Positions 33,651 through 43,895 of a stretch of DNA of 64,000 bases are shown one piece after another (within the stretch, counting starts at the first letter, position 1; each line of letters begins with the position of its first letter). The notes beneath the pieces are model-generated. The model saw only the letters and a list, made by a program, of their open reading frames with translations. It did not search any database and was not told the DNA's origin. Source of the stretch: Bacillota bacterium (GTDB taxonomy: Bacteria > Bacillota_A > Clostridia > Lachnospirales > Lachnospiraceae); contig JAEZTQ010000045.1 of NCBI GenBank assembly GCA_023443625.1, forward strand, positions 29,355 through 93,354, read 5' to 3'. A program made the position numbers and the translations under genes.

Positions 33651-35705
33651 TTAAAAGATAAGATTACCAATTACATTGATCAACAAGGCAACAATGTAAG
33701 CAACAGCCATCTGAAATCCTACAGCTCTCAAAGTCCATTTCCAGGACCCCATTTCTCTTTTTATTGCACCTACTGCTGCAAAGCATGGCATGCAAAGCAG
33801 GTTAAAGGCCATATAAGACCAAGCGCTTACACTGTTAAATACACTATTGAGGTGGGGCAGAGCCTCTTCACCCGCCATATATGCTTCAATCATAGCATCA
33901 TCACTTATTCCAGCAAAGAGCTGTCCGAAGGTAGCAACAATATTTTCCTTTGCAATCCAACCAGTAACAACTGCTACGGATGCTCTCCAATCGGAAAAAC
34001 CAAGAGGAGCAAAGACTATTTTAATTCCATTACCGATATAGGCTAAGAAGCTATTCTCCATATCTGTCATACCGCTAAAGTTAAAATTAGAAAGTAACCA
34101 GATTAATATAGTGGAAGCAAAGATAATAGTTCCAGCTTTAATTGCAAATCCCTTCACCTTTTCCCATGCATGGATTAATACGCTTTTTAAGGTTGGAATA
34201 CGGTACTGGGGTAATTCCATAATAAAGTTTGAAGCTTCTCCTTTAAAGAAGAATTTATTTAATATAAAGGAACTTAAGATAGCAATAGCTATACCTATCA
34301 TATAAATAATAAATACAACAAGTGTCTGATTACCATCTGCAAATATGGTTGCAGCAAACATCATATAAATGGGAAGCTTTGCCCCACAGGACATAAATGG
34401 TGTAATCATCATGGTTATCTTACGGTCCTTATCACTCTCTAAGGTACGGGAAGCCATCAATGCTGGTACGGAGCAACCAAAGCCCATTAATAGGGGAATA
34501 AAGGAACGACCTGATAATCCAAAACGTCTGAAAATACGGTCCATAACAAAAGCAATTCTTGCCATATATCCACTGTCCTCTAGGAAGGAAAGTAATAAGA
34601 ATAATACTAATACCAGGGGTAAGAAACCAGCTACGGCACCAATACCATCCATAATACCGCTAATTACCAATGAAAGAACCCAATCAGAAGCCCCTGCATT
34701 AACAAGTATATTTTCAATAGCTCCTGCTAATGCTCCCCAACCTTCTTCTACTAATCCAGCCAACCAGATACCGGGGCTTGGAAGTCCTGGGATGAAAAGG
34801 AAATTCTCACTGAAGGTAAAGGCAAATAATAAGTACATAACTGCTGCAAATATGGGAAGTGCTAAGAAACGGTTGGTTAAGAGCTTGTCTATTTTATCAG
34901 ACTTAGTCTCTACATGACCTTTATTCGCTTTACGAACAGTCTCTTTTACGATTTTACCAATATATTGGTATCGTAAGTCAGCTATCTTTGCCTCTGTATC
35001 ACCATTTGCCTTATCTTCTGCTTTCTTAATAACGGAATCTACAATTCTCTTTTCTGCTTCTGTAAGAGTAGCTGTTACCAGTTCATCACATTCCACCAGC
35101 TTAATGGCTCTCCATTCTCTCTCTGTTACAGTTAAATCTCCTAAGGCTGCTGCAATTTCACTAACAGCATCTGTTATATTATCATCAAATATATCTAATT
35201 CTTTACCAATTCTCTTTTCTTTGACAACGCTTGTTACCGCATCCATCAATTCCTTAATTCCCTTACCAGATCTTGCTACCATGGGAATAACAGGTACACC
35301 GAAAATATCAGATAGCTTTTTGATGTCAATTTTATCTCCTCTAGCCTCTACCTCATCCATCATATTAAGAGCAATGACCATAGGAATTTTAGTCTCAATG
35401 ATTTGCAGAGTCAAATACAAATTACGCTCAATACTGGTAGCATCAACAATATTAATGACAGCATCTGGCTTTTCCTGAACTATATAATCTCTGGCTATAA
35501 TTTCTTCAGCCGTATAAGGTGATAAAGAATATGTACCTGGTAAATCTAATATACTCATTTCTTTATTCTTCTTATAGGTACCTTCCTTTTTATCAACGGT
35601 AACTCCGGGCCAGTTTCCTACATGCTGTTTAGAACCTGTTAATTCATTAAAGAGTGTTGTTTTACCGCTATTTGGATTGCCGGCAAGTGCAATTGTATAT
35701 GACAT
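33651..35705 (-). CDS. feoB: Ferrous iron transporter FeoB
   Basis: 684 residues. N-terminal G domain: G1 GNPNSGKTTLFNELTG, G3 DLPGTYSLSPYT, G4 ALNMMDEV. The helical regulatory domain runs to about 270. The membrane domain has the two Gate/core repeats, including PLLMGFGCSVPALMASRTLE and the C-terminal MPCFAAVGAIKREMGSWKW. GGAGG lies before the ATG. The gene order feoA-feoA-feoB-fur-like-Cys-rich-dtxR-like is a self-contained ferrous iron module. Confidence 0.96.
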   Translation of the reverse strand: MSYTIALAGNPNSGKTTLFNELTGSKQHVGNWPGVTVDKKEGTYKKNKEMSILDLPGTYSLSPYTAEEIIARDYIVQEKPDAVINIVDATSIERNLYLTLQIIETKIPMVIALNMMDEVEARGDKIDIKKLSDIFGVPVIPMVARSGKGIKELMDAVTSVVKEKRIGKELDIFDDNITDAVSEIAAALGDLTVTEREWRAIKLVECDELVTATLTEAEKRIVDSVIKKAEDKANGDTEAKIADLRYQYIGKIVKETVRKANKGHVETKSDKIDKLLTNRFLALPIFAAVMYLLFAFTFSENFLFIPGLPSPGIWLAGLVEEGWGALAGAIENILVNAGASDWVLSLVISGIMDGIGAVAGFLPLVLVLFLLLSFLEDSGYMARIAFVMDRIFRRFGLSGRSFIPLLMGFGCSVPALMASRTLESDKDRKITMMITPFMSCGAKLPIYMMFAATIFADGNQTLVVFIIYMIGIAIAILSSFILNKFFFKGEASNFIMELPQYRIPTLKSVLIHAWEKVKGFAIKAGTIIFASTILIWLLSNFNFSGMTDMENSFLAYIGNGIKIVFAPLGFSDWRASVAVVTGWIAKENIVATFGQLFAGISDDAMIEAYMAGEEALPHLNSVFNSVSAWSYMAFNLLCMPCFAAVGAIKREMGSWKWTLRAVGFQMAVAYIVALLINVIGNLIF

Positions 35706-35807
35706 AAAGTCCTCCTTTTGGTTAGTTAGGCTAACCTTTCTTCCTCTCGAAATTATATTATTACTGCAATATGGTTAGCTTCAGCTAACCAATAGGCAAA
35801 AAAATAC

Positions 35808-36035
35808 TTAACTATGAAGCTCTATCTCAATCTGGTCTGCTTCATCTTTTCTTAAGCTTAATTCATAACCTCTGACATTTATTTCGATGGGATCTCCTAA
35901 GGGTGCCACCTTAATTACCCTAACGACTGCCCCCGGCGTTACTCCCATATCCATAATTCTTCTTCTGGCAGTACCCTTTTCACCAATGGAACGCACAGTA
36001 CCCTCCTGCCCTGGCTTTAAATCCTTTAACGTCAT
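35808..36035 (-). CDS. feoA: FeoA protein, second copy
   Basis: 75-residue SH3-like FeoA domain: TLKDLKPGQEGTVRSIGEKG, RRIMDMGVTPGAVVRVIKVAPLGDPIEINVRGYELSLRKDEADQIEIE. Cytosolic partner of FeoB. AGGAGGG precedes the ATG. It is closer to standard FeoA than the upstream copy. Confidence 0.92.
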   Translation of the reverse strand: MTLKDLKPGQEGTVRSIGEKGTARRRIMDMGVTPGAVVRVIKVAPLGDPIEINVRGYELSLRKDEADQIEIELHS

Positions 36036-36054
36036 AATTTACCCTCCTAATAAC

Positions 36055-36267
36055 TTATTCTACAATAATTAAAGATGCTAATCCTCTGTTAAGGGCAATC
36101 TTTACTCCCTTAACAAGTAAAATCAAACCGCTGGGATTATCACCTATTACTTTAATCTTTTCACCTTTAATAAAGCCTAAATCCTGAAGATGACGTTTCA
36201 TATCTTCTTTGCCTCTGAAATCTGATACAACTCTTGTCTCTCCTAAATTGACCATGGCTAATGACAT
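36055..36267 (-). CDS. feoA: FeoA protein, first copy
   Basis: 70-residue FeoA domain: MSLAMVNLGETRVVSDFRGKEDMKRHLQDLGFIKGEKIKVIGDNPSGLILLVKGVKIALNRGLASLIIVE. First gene of the feo operon, 20 bp before the second feoA. Two feoA copies ahead of feoB are common in Clostridia. AGGGG ribosome binding site. Confidence 0.9.
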   Translation of the reverse strand: MSLAMVNLGETRVVSDFRGKEDMKRHLQDLGFIKGEKIKVIGDNPSGLILLVKGVKIALNRGLASLIIVE

Positions 36268-36361
36268 CTTAACCCCTTCTTTCTTGTTTCTTGATCTCTT
36301 ACTTCCTTCATAATCATCTTAACCCTGATGCTTCTTATATTTCATGTAACATTATTGTATT

Positions 36362-36376
36362 TGATAATGAATATCA
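36362..36376. promoter_or_regulatory. Fur-box-like palindrome downstream of the feo -10
   Basis: TGATAATGAATATCA fits the 7-1-7 Fur consensus TGATAATnATTATCA at 13 of 14 arm positions. It lies about 20 bp downstream of the feo -10, where binding would block transcription. Confidence 0.75.
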
Positions 36377-36393
36377 TTTACATCTTCATTTTT

Positions 36394-36422
36394 AATATAT
36401 GACAATTCTTTTACTTTGTCAA
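36394..36422 (-). promoter_or_regulatory. Promoter of the feo operon
   Basis: Minus-strand TTGACA (36417-36422), 17-bp spacer, TATATT (36394-36399). It is flanked by Fur-box-like palindromes at 36362-36376 and 36430-36447. Confidence 0.85.
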
Positions 36423-36429
36423 TATATTT

Positions 36430-36447
36430 TTGATAATTATTTATCAA
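36430..36447. promoter_or_regulatory. Second Fur-box-like palindrome upstream of the feo -35
   Basis: TTGATAATTATTTATCAA: perfect 7-bp arms TTGATAA/TTATCAA around TTAT. It begins eight bases upstream of the -35. Confidence 0.6.
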
Positions 36448-36523
36448 TATTTTTTCTTAATCAACTACCTCATTATTAACCCTTTTCTTACCTTCCCATA
36501 TCCCTTATTTGTAGTCACATACT

Positions 36524-36568
36524 ACAAGGGGCTAGCATAGGAGTAAAACTCCTATGCTAGCCCCTTGT
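36524..36568. terminator. Perfect 21-bp stem hairpin
   Basis: A 21-bp perfect inverted repeat with a three-base AAA loop; the arm begins ACAAGGGGCTAGCATAGG. It is downstream of the MATE gene (stop at 36611) and upstream of the feo promoter. On the minus strand it is flanked by few T, so it may be a terminator or processing hairpin. Confidence 0.8.
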
Positions 36569-36610
36569 TATTAACCCACTTGATATACTATAGTTACCCT
36601 TCAATATAGC

Positions 36611-37963
36611 TTACTGTTGCACAAGGGATTTTGTCTTCCATCTTCCTGAGGCCACTCTTCCTATGCCTACAAGGGCTGTAATTAGCCAGTTAATGGCAGT
36701 CGCCCACCAGATACCAGATACTCCAATAAAGTTTGGTAATATAAATACCAATAATACTCTGCAGATTACCTCCATTATTCCCATAAACATTGGGGCATTG
36801 ATATCACCGGTTCCACTGAGAAAATTACGTGATACAAATATCATTCCAACAGCAGAATAAAAGAAGCTCGTTATTTGTAATGCCTTTACCCCTATCTCAA
36901 CAACTTGATAAGACTCCTTCTTGGTAAATAACCTCATCATATACTCGCCACCAAAATAAATAGCAGGCATCATAATCAGACTAAATATTATTATAATCAA
37001 GGATGCAGAATAATAGCCCTTCTTAGCTCGGTCAATGCGCCCTGCACCTACATTCTGACCTGCAAAGGCGGATACTGCCGCTCCTAAGGACATGCTTGGC
37101 TGTAATACCAGCTGTTCAATCCGAGCATAAGCTGTATTGGCAGCAATGACTATATTACCATAACTATTGATAACCGCCTGTAAAGCTATCATAGATATAG
37201 AAACAAAGGCATTCTGTAAAGCTACAGGAATACCAAGGCGGAGACATTTTTTAAATATCATGCTATCTGGTTTAAACTCTTTCAGAGGAATTCTAAGTAT
37301 CTTCACCTTAGCCAGGGCATAGATAATACAACCAACGGCAGAGACAATTTGGGAGATAACTGTAGCTATTGCAACACCAGGTACATCCCAGTGAAATACA
37401 ATAACAAATAATAAATCTAAAATAATATTAATCAAGCAGGCCAAAGCCAAAAACAGTAATGGCGTAAAGGAATCTCCCAAAGCTCTTAGAACTGCGGCTA
37501 TACCATTATAACAAGTAACCCCGAATATACCGGCAAAGGTAATTTTTAAATATAATGTAGATTGATCAATAATGGTATCTGGTGTGTTTAATAATTGTAA
37601 GAGTGCATTACAGGAGAAAAAGCCTATGATACCCATAATAGCAGCAGCACCGATTATCATAAAGGTGGCTGTTGCAAATGCTTTCTTGACATTCTCATAA
37701 TCCTTGGCACCAAAATACTGTGATATGACAATGGAGATACCTGCGGATAAACCGAAGGCTAAACCAATAATTAAGAACCCAATGGACCCAGTGGCTCCTA
37801 CTGCTGCCAATTCGTCCTCTCCAACGAATTTGCCCACCACAACTGAATCTACAACATTATATAATTGCTGAAATAAATTACCAATGAACATTGGTATCGC
37901 AAACTTTAAAATCATCTTTGGTGGTGAACCAACCGTCATATCTTTCGTTATTGAATTTTCCAA
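36611..37963 (-). CDS. MATE-family efflux transporter
   Basis: 450-residue multidrug and toxin extrusion type transporter with about twelve membrane helices. FAIPMFIGNLFQQLYNVVDSVVVGKFVGEDELAAVGATGSIGFLI is the standard N-terminal motif; the second half has the related FVSISMIALQAVINSYG and FAGQNVGAGRIDRAKKGYY. It starts with TTG at 37963, seven bases after AGAGG. Substrate not predictable. Divergent from the P-type ATPase gene. Confidence 0.93.
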   Translation of the reverse strand: MENSITKDMTVGSPPKMILKFAIPMFIGNLFQQLYNVVDSVVVGKFVGEDELAAVGATGSIGFLIIGLAFGLSAGISIVISQYFGAKDYENVKKAFATATFMIIGAAAIMGIIGFFSCNALLQLLNTPDTIIDQSTLYLKITFAGIFGVTCYNGIAAVLRALGDSFTPLLFLALACLINIILDLLFVIVFHWDVPGVAIATVISQIVSAVGCIIYALAKVKILRIPLKEFKPDSMIFKKCLRLGIPVALQNAFVSISMIALQAVINSYGNIVIAANTAYARIEQLVLQPSMSLGAAVSAFAGQNVGAGRIDRAKKGYYSASLIIIIFSLIMMPAIYFGGEYMMRLFTKKESYQVVEIGVKALQITSFFYSAVGMIFVSRNFLSGTGDINAPMFMGIMEVICRVLLVFILPNFIGVSGIWWATAINWLITALVGIGRVASGRWKTKSLVQQ

Positions 37964-38192
37964 TTTATAACCTCTTTCTAAGCTTCTTAGTATAATGGTG
38001 TATTATACTCTCTTATGTCATAAATGAAAATGTTTTATTTTATACTGAACCATGTAATTAGCTACTTCTGCTGTATATCCATCCTCTTCCATTTATATTC
38101 CTGTTCATAAATCTATATACAAACCATTCATATTCCATAGCTGACCTCATATAATTAATAGAAGATTGACCTGACCGGGAGAGAATTAGTCT

Positions 38193-40895
38193 ATGCATTG
38201 GCACAGTTTATCCATAGAAGATACCTTGAAAAAATTAGGAGTTATAGTGGATCAGGGGTTGACTACACAGGAAGCCCAGATACGACAAGAGACCTATGGG
38301 AAAAATATCTTAAAGGTTAAAAAGGGCAAAAATCTTATTGTAAAATTCTTTGAACAGTTTGCTGATTTTATGATTATCATTCTGATCTTTGCAGCCATCC
38401 TTTCCTTGTTTGTATCTTATCTGGACGGAAATCCTGATTTCATTGATCCTATAATTATCATGGTTATCATTGTAATAAATGCAACTCTTGGTGTTTTACA
38501 GGAAGCGAAGGCAGAGAAGTCCTTAGAAGCTCTTAAGAAGATGTCTGCACCGACAGCCCATGTGCTACGAGATGGGAAAGTATCCATCATAAGTTCTGCG
38601 GAGCTGGTTCCTGGTGACATTATACTCTTAGAAACAGGTGCTTTTGTTCCGGCTGATGCCAGACTTATTAGCTCCTTTAATCTAAAGACTGAGGAAGCCT
38701 CCTTAACCGGCGAATCACATCCTGTGGATAAGATTGCCGAGATACGATTAAATCCAGAAACCAACTTAAGTGACCGGGTGAATCTGGTTCTTGCTACAAG
38801 TACCGTTACATATGGCAGGGGTGTTGCTGTGGTAACCAATACGGGAATGAATACCCAGGTGGGGCACATTGCGACACTTATCATGGATGATGAGACCCCC
38901 ATGACCCCTCTGCAAAAACGCCTGGCAAAGACAGGCAAAACTCTGGGTATTGCTGCTATGATTATCTGTGCTTTTATTTTCATCATAGGCTTGCTTAAAA
39001 AAATTCCTGTCTTTGATATGTTTATGACCTCTGTAAGCCTAGCAGTAGCAGCTATTCCAGAAGGCCTGCCTGCAATTGTAACCATCATGCTTTCTCTCGG
39101 CGTCCAGAGAATGGCTAAGCAGAATGCCGTAATACGTAAGCTTCCCGCTGTTGAGACCTTGGGAAGTGCTACGGTAATATGCTCTGATAAAACAGGAACC
39201 TTAACACAGAATATAATGACCGTAACCCAAATCTCCTCCATAAATAGAGTTGAGAATATCAATAGCGAATTTGGTTCCTTTATATTATCTCATGCAGCCC
39301 TTTGTAATGATGCTCTGCTTCAATCAGACAATAATAATATAACCGTAACTGGTGAACCCACTGAAAAAGCTCTGGTACTGGCAGCTTTTAATTCAGGCTC
39401 AAATAAGTCTGAGCTTGATACAATATATCAAAGAGTAAATGAAATCCCCTTTGATTCTGCAAGAAAACTCATGACAACGGTTCATAAATCCTCAGACAAC
39501 ACTTACCGCAGTATCACAAAAGGTGCTTTTGACTTTCTGCTATCTCGCTGTACTTCCTATTATTATAACGGAAAGCAATATCCCTTTACCAGTAAGGAAA
39601 AAAACCGTCTTAACCTCCAAAATACTGCCATGACACAAAAGGCTCTCCGTGTTATCGCTGTAGCTTATAAAAATATTGATAAATCGGATGTGCATTCAGA
39701 TGCTGCAAGACTTGAAAATGACCTAACTTTCATTGGCTTAATCGGAATGATTGATCCTCCTAGAGAGGAGGTCAAAGATGCAGTCCTTCTATGTCGGCAG
39801 GCAGGCATTAAACCCATAATGATTACCGGTGACCATATATTAACAGCGAAAGCCATAGCTAAAGAACTGGGTATACTAACAGATCAAGATGAAGCAATAA
39901 CTGGTGATACCCTTACCCGTATGAGTAATGAGGATTTGGCAGAAAACATTCACCGTTACAGTGTATTTGCAAGAGTATCCCCAGAGCATAAGGTACGAAT
40001 CGTGAAAGCTTTTCAAAGTAGGGGTGAGGTTGTTGCCATGACTGGTGACGGTGTTAATGATGCGCCAGCACTGAACACTGCTGATATAGGTTGCGCCATG
40101 GGAATAACCGGCACGGATGTTGCTAAAAATGCCGCAGATATGATATTAACCGATGATAATTTCGCTACTATTGTATCTGCTATTAAGGAAGGCCGAGGTA
40201 TCTATGATAACGTAAAGAAAGCCATACATTTTCTATTATCCAGTAATATTGGTGAGATTCTTACCATATTTGTGGCCTTAGTCCTGGGATTGCCAACACC
40301 TTTAGTTGCTGTACAGCTTTTATGGGTTAACCTGGTTACTGATTCCCTTCCTGCTATATCCCTTGGTGTTGAACCCACGTCAAAGGATATTATGAAAAAC
40401 AAACCTATTGCACCAAGTAAAGGTATGTTCGCTGATGGCTTAGCTGCACGAATCATAATTGAGGGTATGATGATCGGTTCTCTGGCGTTAATTGCTTTCG
40501 TCATAGGGCATCACTATTATGATTTACCCGCCTTATCTAAGGCCATGGAAGGAAATAGTAATACTCTTCCTTCTAACTATATTCCCTGGGTAGGAAGAAC
40601 AATGGCCTTTGCGGTACTAAGTCTTTCCCAGCTATTCCATTCCTTTAATATGCGTAGTGAACATTCCTTATCAGAAATCGGTATCTTTAGTAATAGCAAA
40701 TTAGTATTCTCTTTTATCATTTGTTCCTTACTACAGGTTATGGTAATTACTGTGCCATTCCTGGCCAGGGTATTTCAAGTAGTTGCCCTATCCTTTAGAC
40801 AATGGGCAATGGTACTTTTCCTATCCTTTGTACCTATTATTGTAATAGAATTTCAAAAAATAAGTAACACTGGCCGTAGAGGGAAAAACAGATAG
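38193..40895 (+). CDS. P2-type cation ATPase (Ca2+-ATPase-like)
   Basis: 900-residue P-type ATPase with an N-terminal cation ATPase domain (HWHSLSIEDTLKKLGV). TGES is in EASLTGESHPV, the M4 motif is VAAIPEGLPAIV, and the phosphorylated Asp is in CSDKTGTLTQN near residue 333. The hinge motif is MTGDGVNDAPAL, and the C-terminal cation ATPase domain carries NLVTDSLPAISLGVEP. The PEGLP motif and overall length fit P2A (SERCA/PMCA-like) pumps, so Ca2+ export is likely. GGGAGAG precedes the ATG by nine bases. Confidence 0.93.
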   Translation: MHWHSLSIEDTLKKLGVIVDQGLTTQEAQIRQETYGKNILKVKKGKNLIVKFFEQFADFMIIILIFAAILSLFVSYLDGNPDFIDPIIIMVIIVINATLGVLQEAKAEKSLEALKKMSAPTAHVLRDGKVSIISSAELVPGDIILLETGAFVPADARLISSFNLKTEEASLTGESHPVDKIAEIRLNPETNLSDRVNLVLATSTVTYGRGVAVVTNTGMNTQVGHIATLIMDDETPMTPLQKRLAKTGKTLGIAAMIICAFIFIIGLLKKIPVFDMFMTSVSLAVAAIPEGLPAIVTIMLSLGVQRMAKQNAVIRKLPAVETLGSATVICSDKTGTLTQNIMTVTQISSINRVENINSEFGSFILSHAALCNDALLQSDNNNITVTGEPTEKALVLAAFNSGSNKSELDTIYQRVNEIPFDSARKLMTTVHKSSDNTYRSITKGAFDFLLSRCTSYYYNGKQYPFTSKEKNRLNLQNTAMTQKALRVIAVAYKNIDKSDVHSDAARLENDLTFIGLIGMIDPPREEVKDAVLLCRQAGIKPIMITGDHILTAKAIAKELGILTDQDEAITGDTLTRMSNEDLAENIHRYSVFARVSPEHKVRIVKAFQSRGEVVAMTGDGVNDAPALNTADIGCAMGITGTDVAKNAADMILTDDNFATIVSAIKEGRGIYDNVKKAIHFLLSSNIGEILTIFVALVLGLPTPLVAVQLLWVNLVTDSLPAISLGVEPTSKDIMKNKPIAPSKGMFADGLAARIIIEGMMIGSLALIAFVIGHHYYDLPALSKAMEGNSNTLPSNYIPWVGRTMAFAVLSLSQLFHSFNMRSEHSLSEIGIFSNSKLVFSFIICSLLQVMVITVPFLARVFQVVALSFRQWAMVLFLSFVPIIVIEFQKISNTGRRGKNR

Positions 40896-40996
40896 GATAA
40901 TCCAAGTTTTTTTATAAGTTTCATAGGCTAGTACTTGAATTCTGATGTAATTAGTTATATATTTAATATGACGAAATAATTTTGTGAGGTGTTAAC

Positions 40997-41200
40997 ATGG
41001 ATAGCAAGAATATGTTAGAAATTATGTCGAATAGCTCATATGACGATTCCATGTGGGACCGTAATACTATGTACGATAAGATGCCCTATGTCTGGGACCC
41101 TGATCTTAATGTTGACAAGAAATTCACCAAAGTAACTGGTAATGTCATTAAGTTCTATCGTTGTCAATACAAAGAACCTTTTGAACTTAAACAGGAATAA
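40997..41200 (+). CDS. Unrecognised 67-aa protein
   Basis: Small acidic/aromatic protein beginning MDSKNMLEIMSNSSYDDS and continuing with DRNTMYDKMPYVWDPDLNVD; no cysteines except one in YRCQYKE, no membrane helix. GAGGTG lies seven bases before the ATG, and a good terminator follows at 41218, so it is a real monocistronic gene. I do not recognise the family. Confidence 0.7.
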   Translation: MDSKNMLEIMSNSSYDDSMWDRNTMYDKMPYVWDPDLNVDKKFTKVTGNVIKFYRCQYKEPFELKQE

Positions 41201-41217
41201 GACTTTAGATTATGTTG

Positions 41218-41247
41218 AAAGCTGTGCCAGAGGGTACAGCTTTTTTT
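41218..41247 (+). terminator. Terminator of the 67-aa gene
   Basis: AAAGCTGT...ACAGCTTT stem followed by T7. Confidence 0.85.
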
Positions 41248-41414
41248 CACAGAATTTTCAGAATATATTCTTTTACATTTTCTATACAACCATGTTATAA
41301 TCATTCCTAATAGTCATATACCAACAAAAATTTATTGCTGATGTGAGCCCCTATAGTAAATCATCCATTGATAGCTTAGGTTCATTATTATTTATTAATA
41401 TGAGGTGAAAACAA

Positions 41415-41999
41415 GTGAAAGTAATCCAATTGACACATAAGTCTGTAAATAGTTATCTTATTCCAGGGAATGAAGGCTGGGTTATGATTGATACCGGATG
41501 GCCGGATACTTTTTCTCAATTTCTGCAGTTACTATGCCAGAATAATATAAGCGTGTATGAAATAAATCATCTGGTTATTACCCATTTTCATCCAGCTCAT
41601 GCGGGACTTACTCAGAATCTAAAGGATCTAGGAATTAACCTAATTCTCCACGAAAGTCAAATTAATGATTATAACAAATTAAATATAAAGTATAAGAAAA
41701 ATCCACAAGCAAATTTTAAAGACATAACCTCTACGAATAATATCATTCTGACTGACTATAACAGCCGAAATTTTATGGAGGAAATTGGTCTTTGCGGTGA
41801 GTTAATATCCACCCCAGGCCATAGCGATGACAGCATCAGTCTGGTAATCGATAATGATTGTGCCTTTATCGGTGACTTGCCGCCCTATTCTATAATGGAG
41901 GTTTATGATGATATTGTCATTGAAGATAGCTGGGATTTAATACAGCAATATCATGTAAGGAGTATTTATCCTGGACATGGAGACCCCTATAATATTTAA
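41415..41999 (+). CDS. MBL-fold hydrolase with HxHxAH variant
   Basis: 194-residue metallo-beta-lactamase fold protein. The first metal motif reads LVITHFHPAHAG, where the usual HxHxDH aspartate is alanine. Later ligands are intact: His in STPGHSDDSI, Asp in FIGDLPP, and His in IYPGHGDPY. With the aspartate gone, the second zinc site should be weakened, so it may work with one metal or iron, or be inactive. It starts with GTG at 41415, preceded by GAGGTG. Alternative: glyoxalase II-like or quorum-quenching lactonase-like; the substrate is unknown. Confidence 0.85.
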   Translation: MKVIQLTHKSVNSYLIPGNEGWVMIDTGWPDTFSQFLQLLCQNNISVYEINHLVITHFHPAHAGLTQNLKDLGINLILHESQINDYNKLNIKYKKNPQANFKDITSTNNIILTDYNSRNFMEEIGLCGELISTPGHSDDSISLVIDNDCAFIGDLPPYSIMEVYDDIVIEDSWDLIQQYHVRSIYPGHGDPYNI

Positions 42000-42046
42000 G
42001 AGGCTACTATTTGCATACCTAACAAAACCCATTGTAATACATTAAA

Positions 42047-42108
42047 TAAAAAAGGGATTTAAAGCTTACATCAATACTTAGATGTATACTACTTTAAATC
42101 CCCTTTTT
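42047..42108. terminator. Bidirectional terminator between the MBL gene and eno
   Basis: Long stem with GGGATTTAAAG on one arm and CTTTAAATCCC on the other, flanked by A-rich and T-rich runs on the two sides, so it can serve both convergent genes. Confidence 0.85.
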
Positions 42109-42115
42109 CATTTAC

Positions 42116-43895
<1,780 letters not shown>

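Noticed and set aside
38417..39262. 281-codon minus-strand ORF inside the P-type ATPase gene
   Set aside because: Shadow of a well-supported coding sequence in a codon-biased gene.
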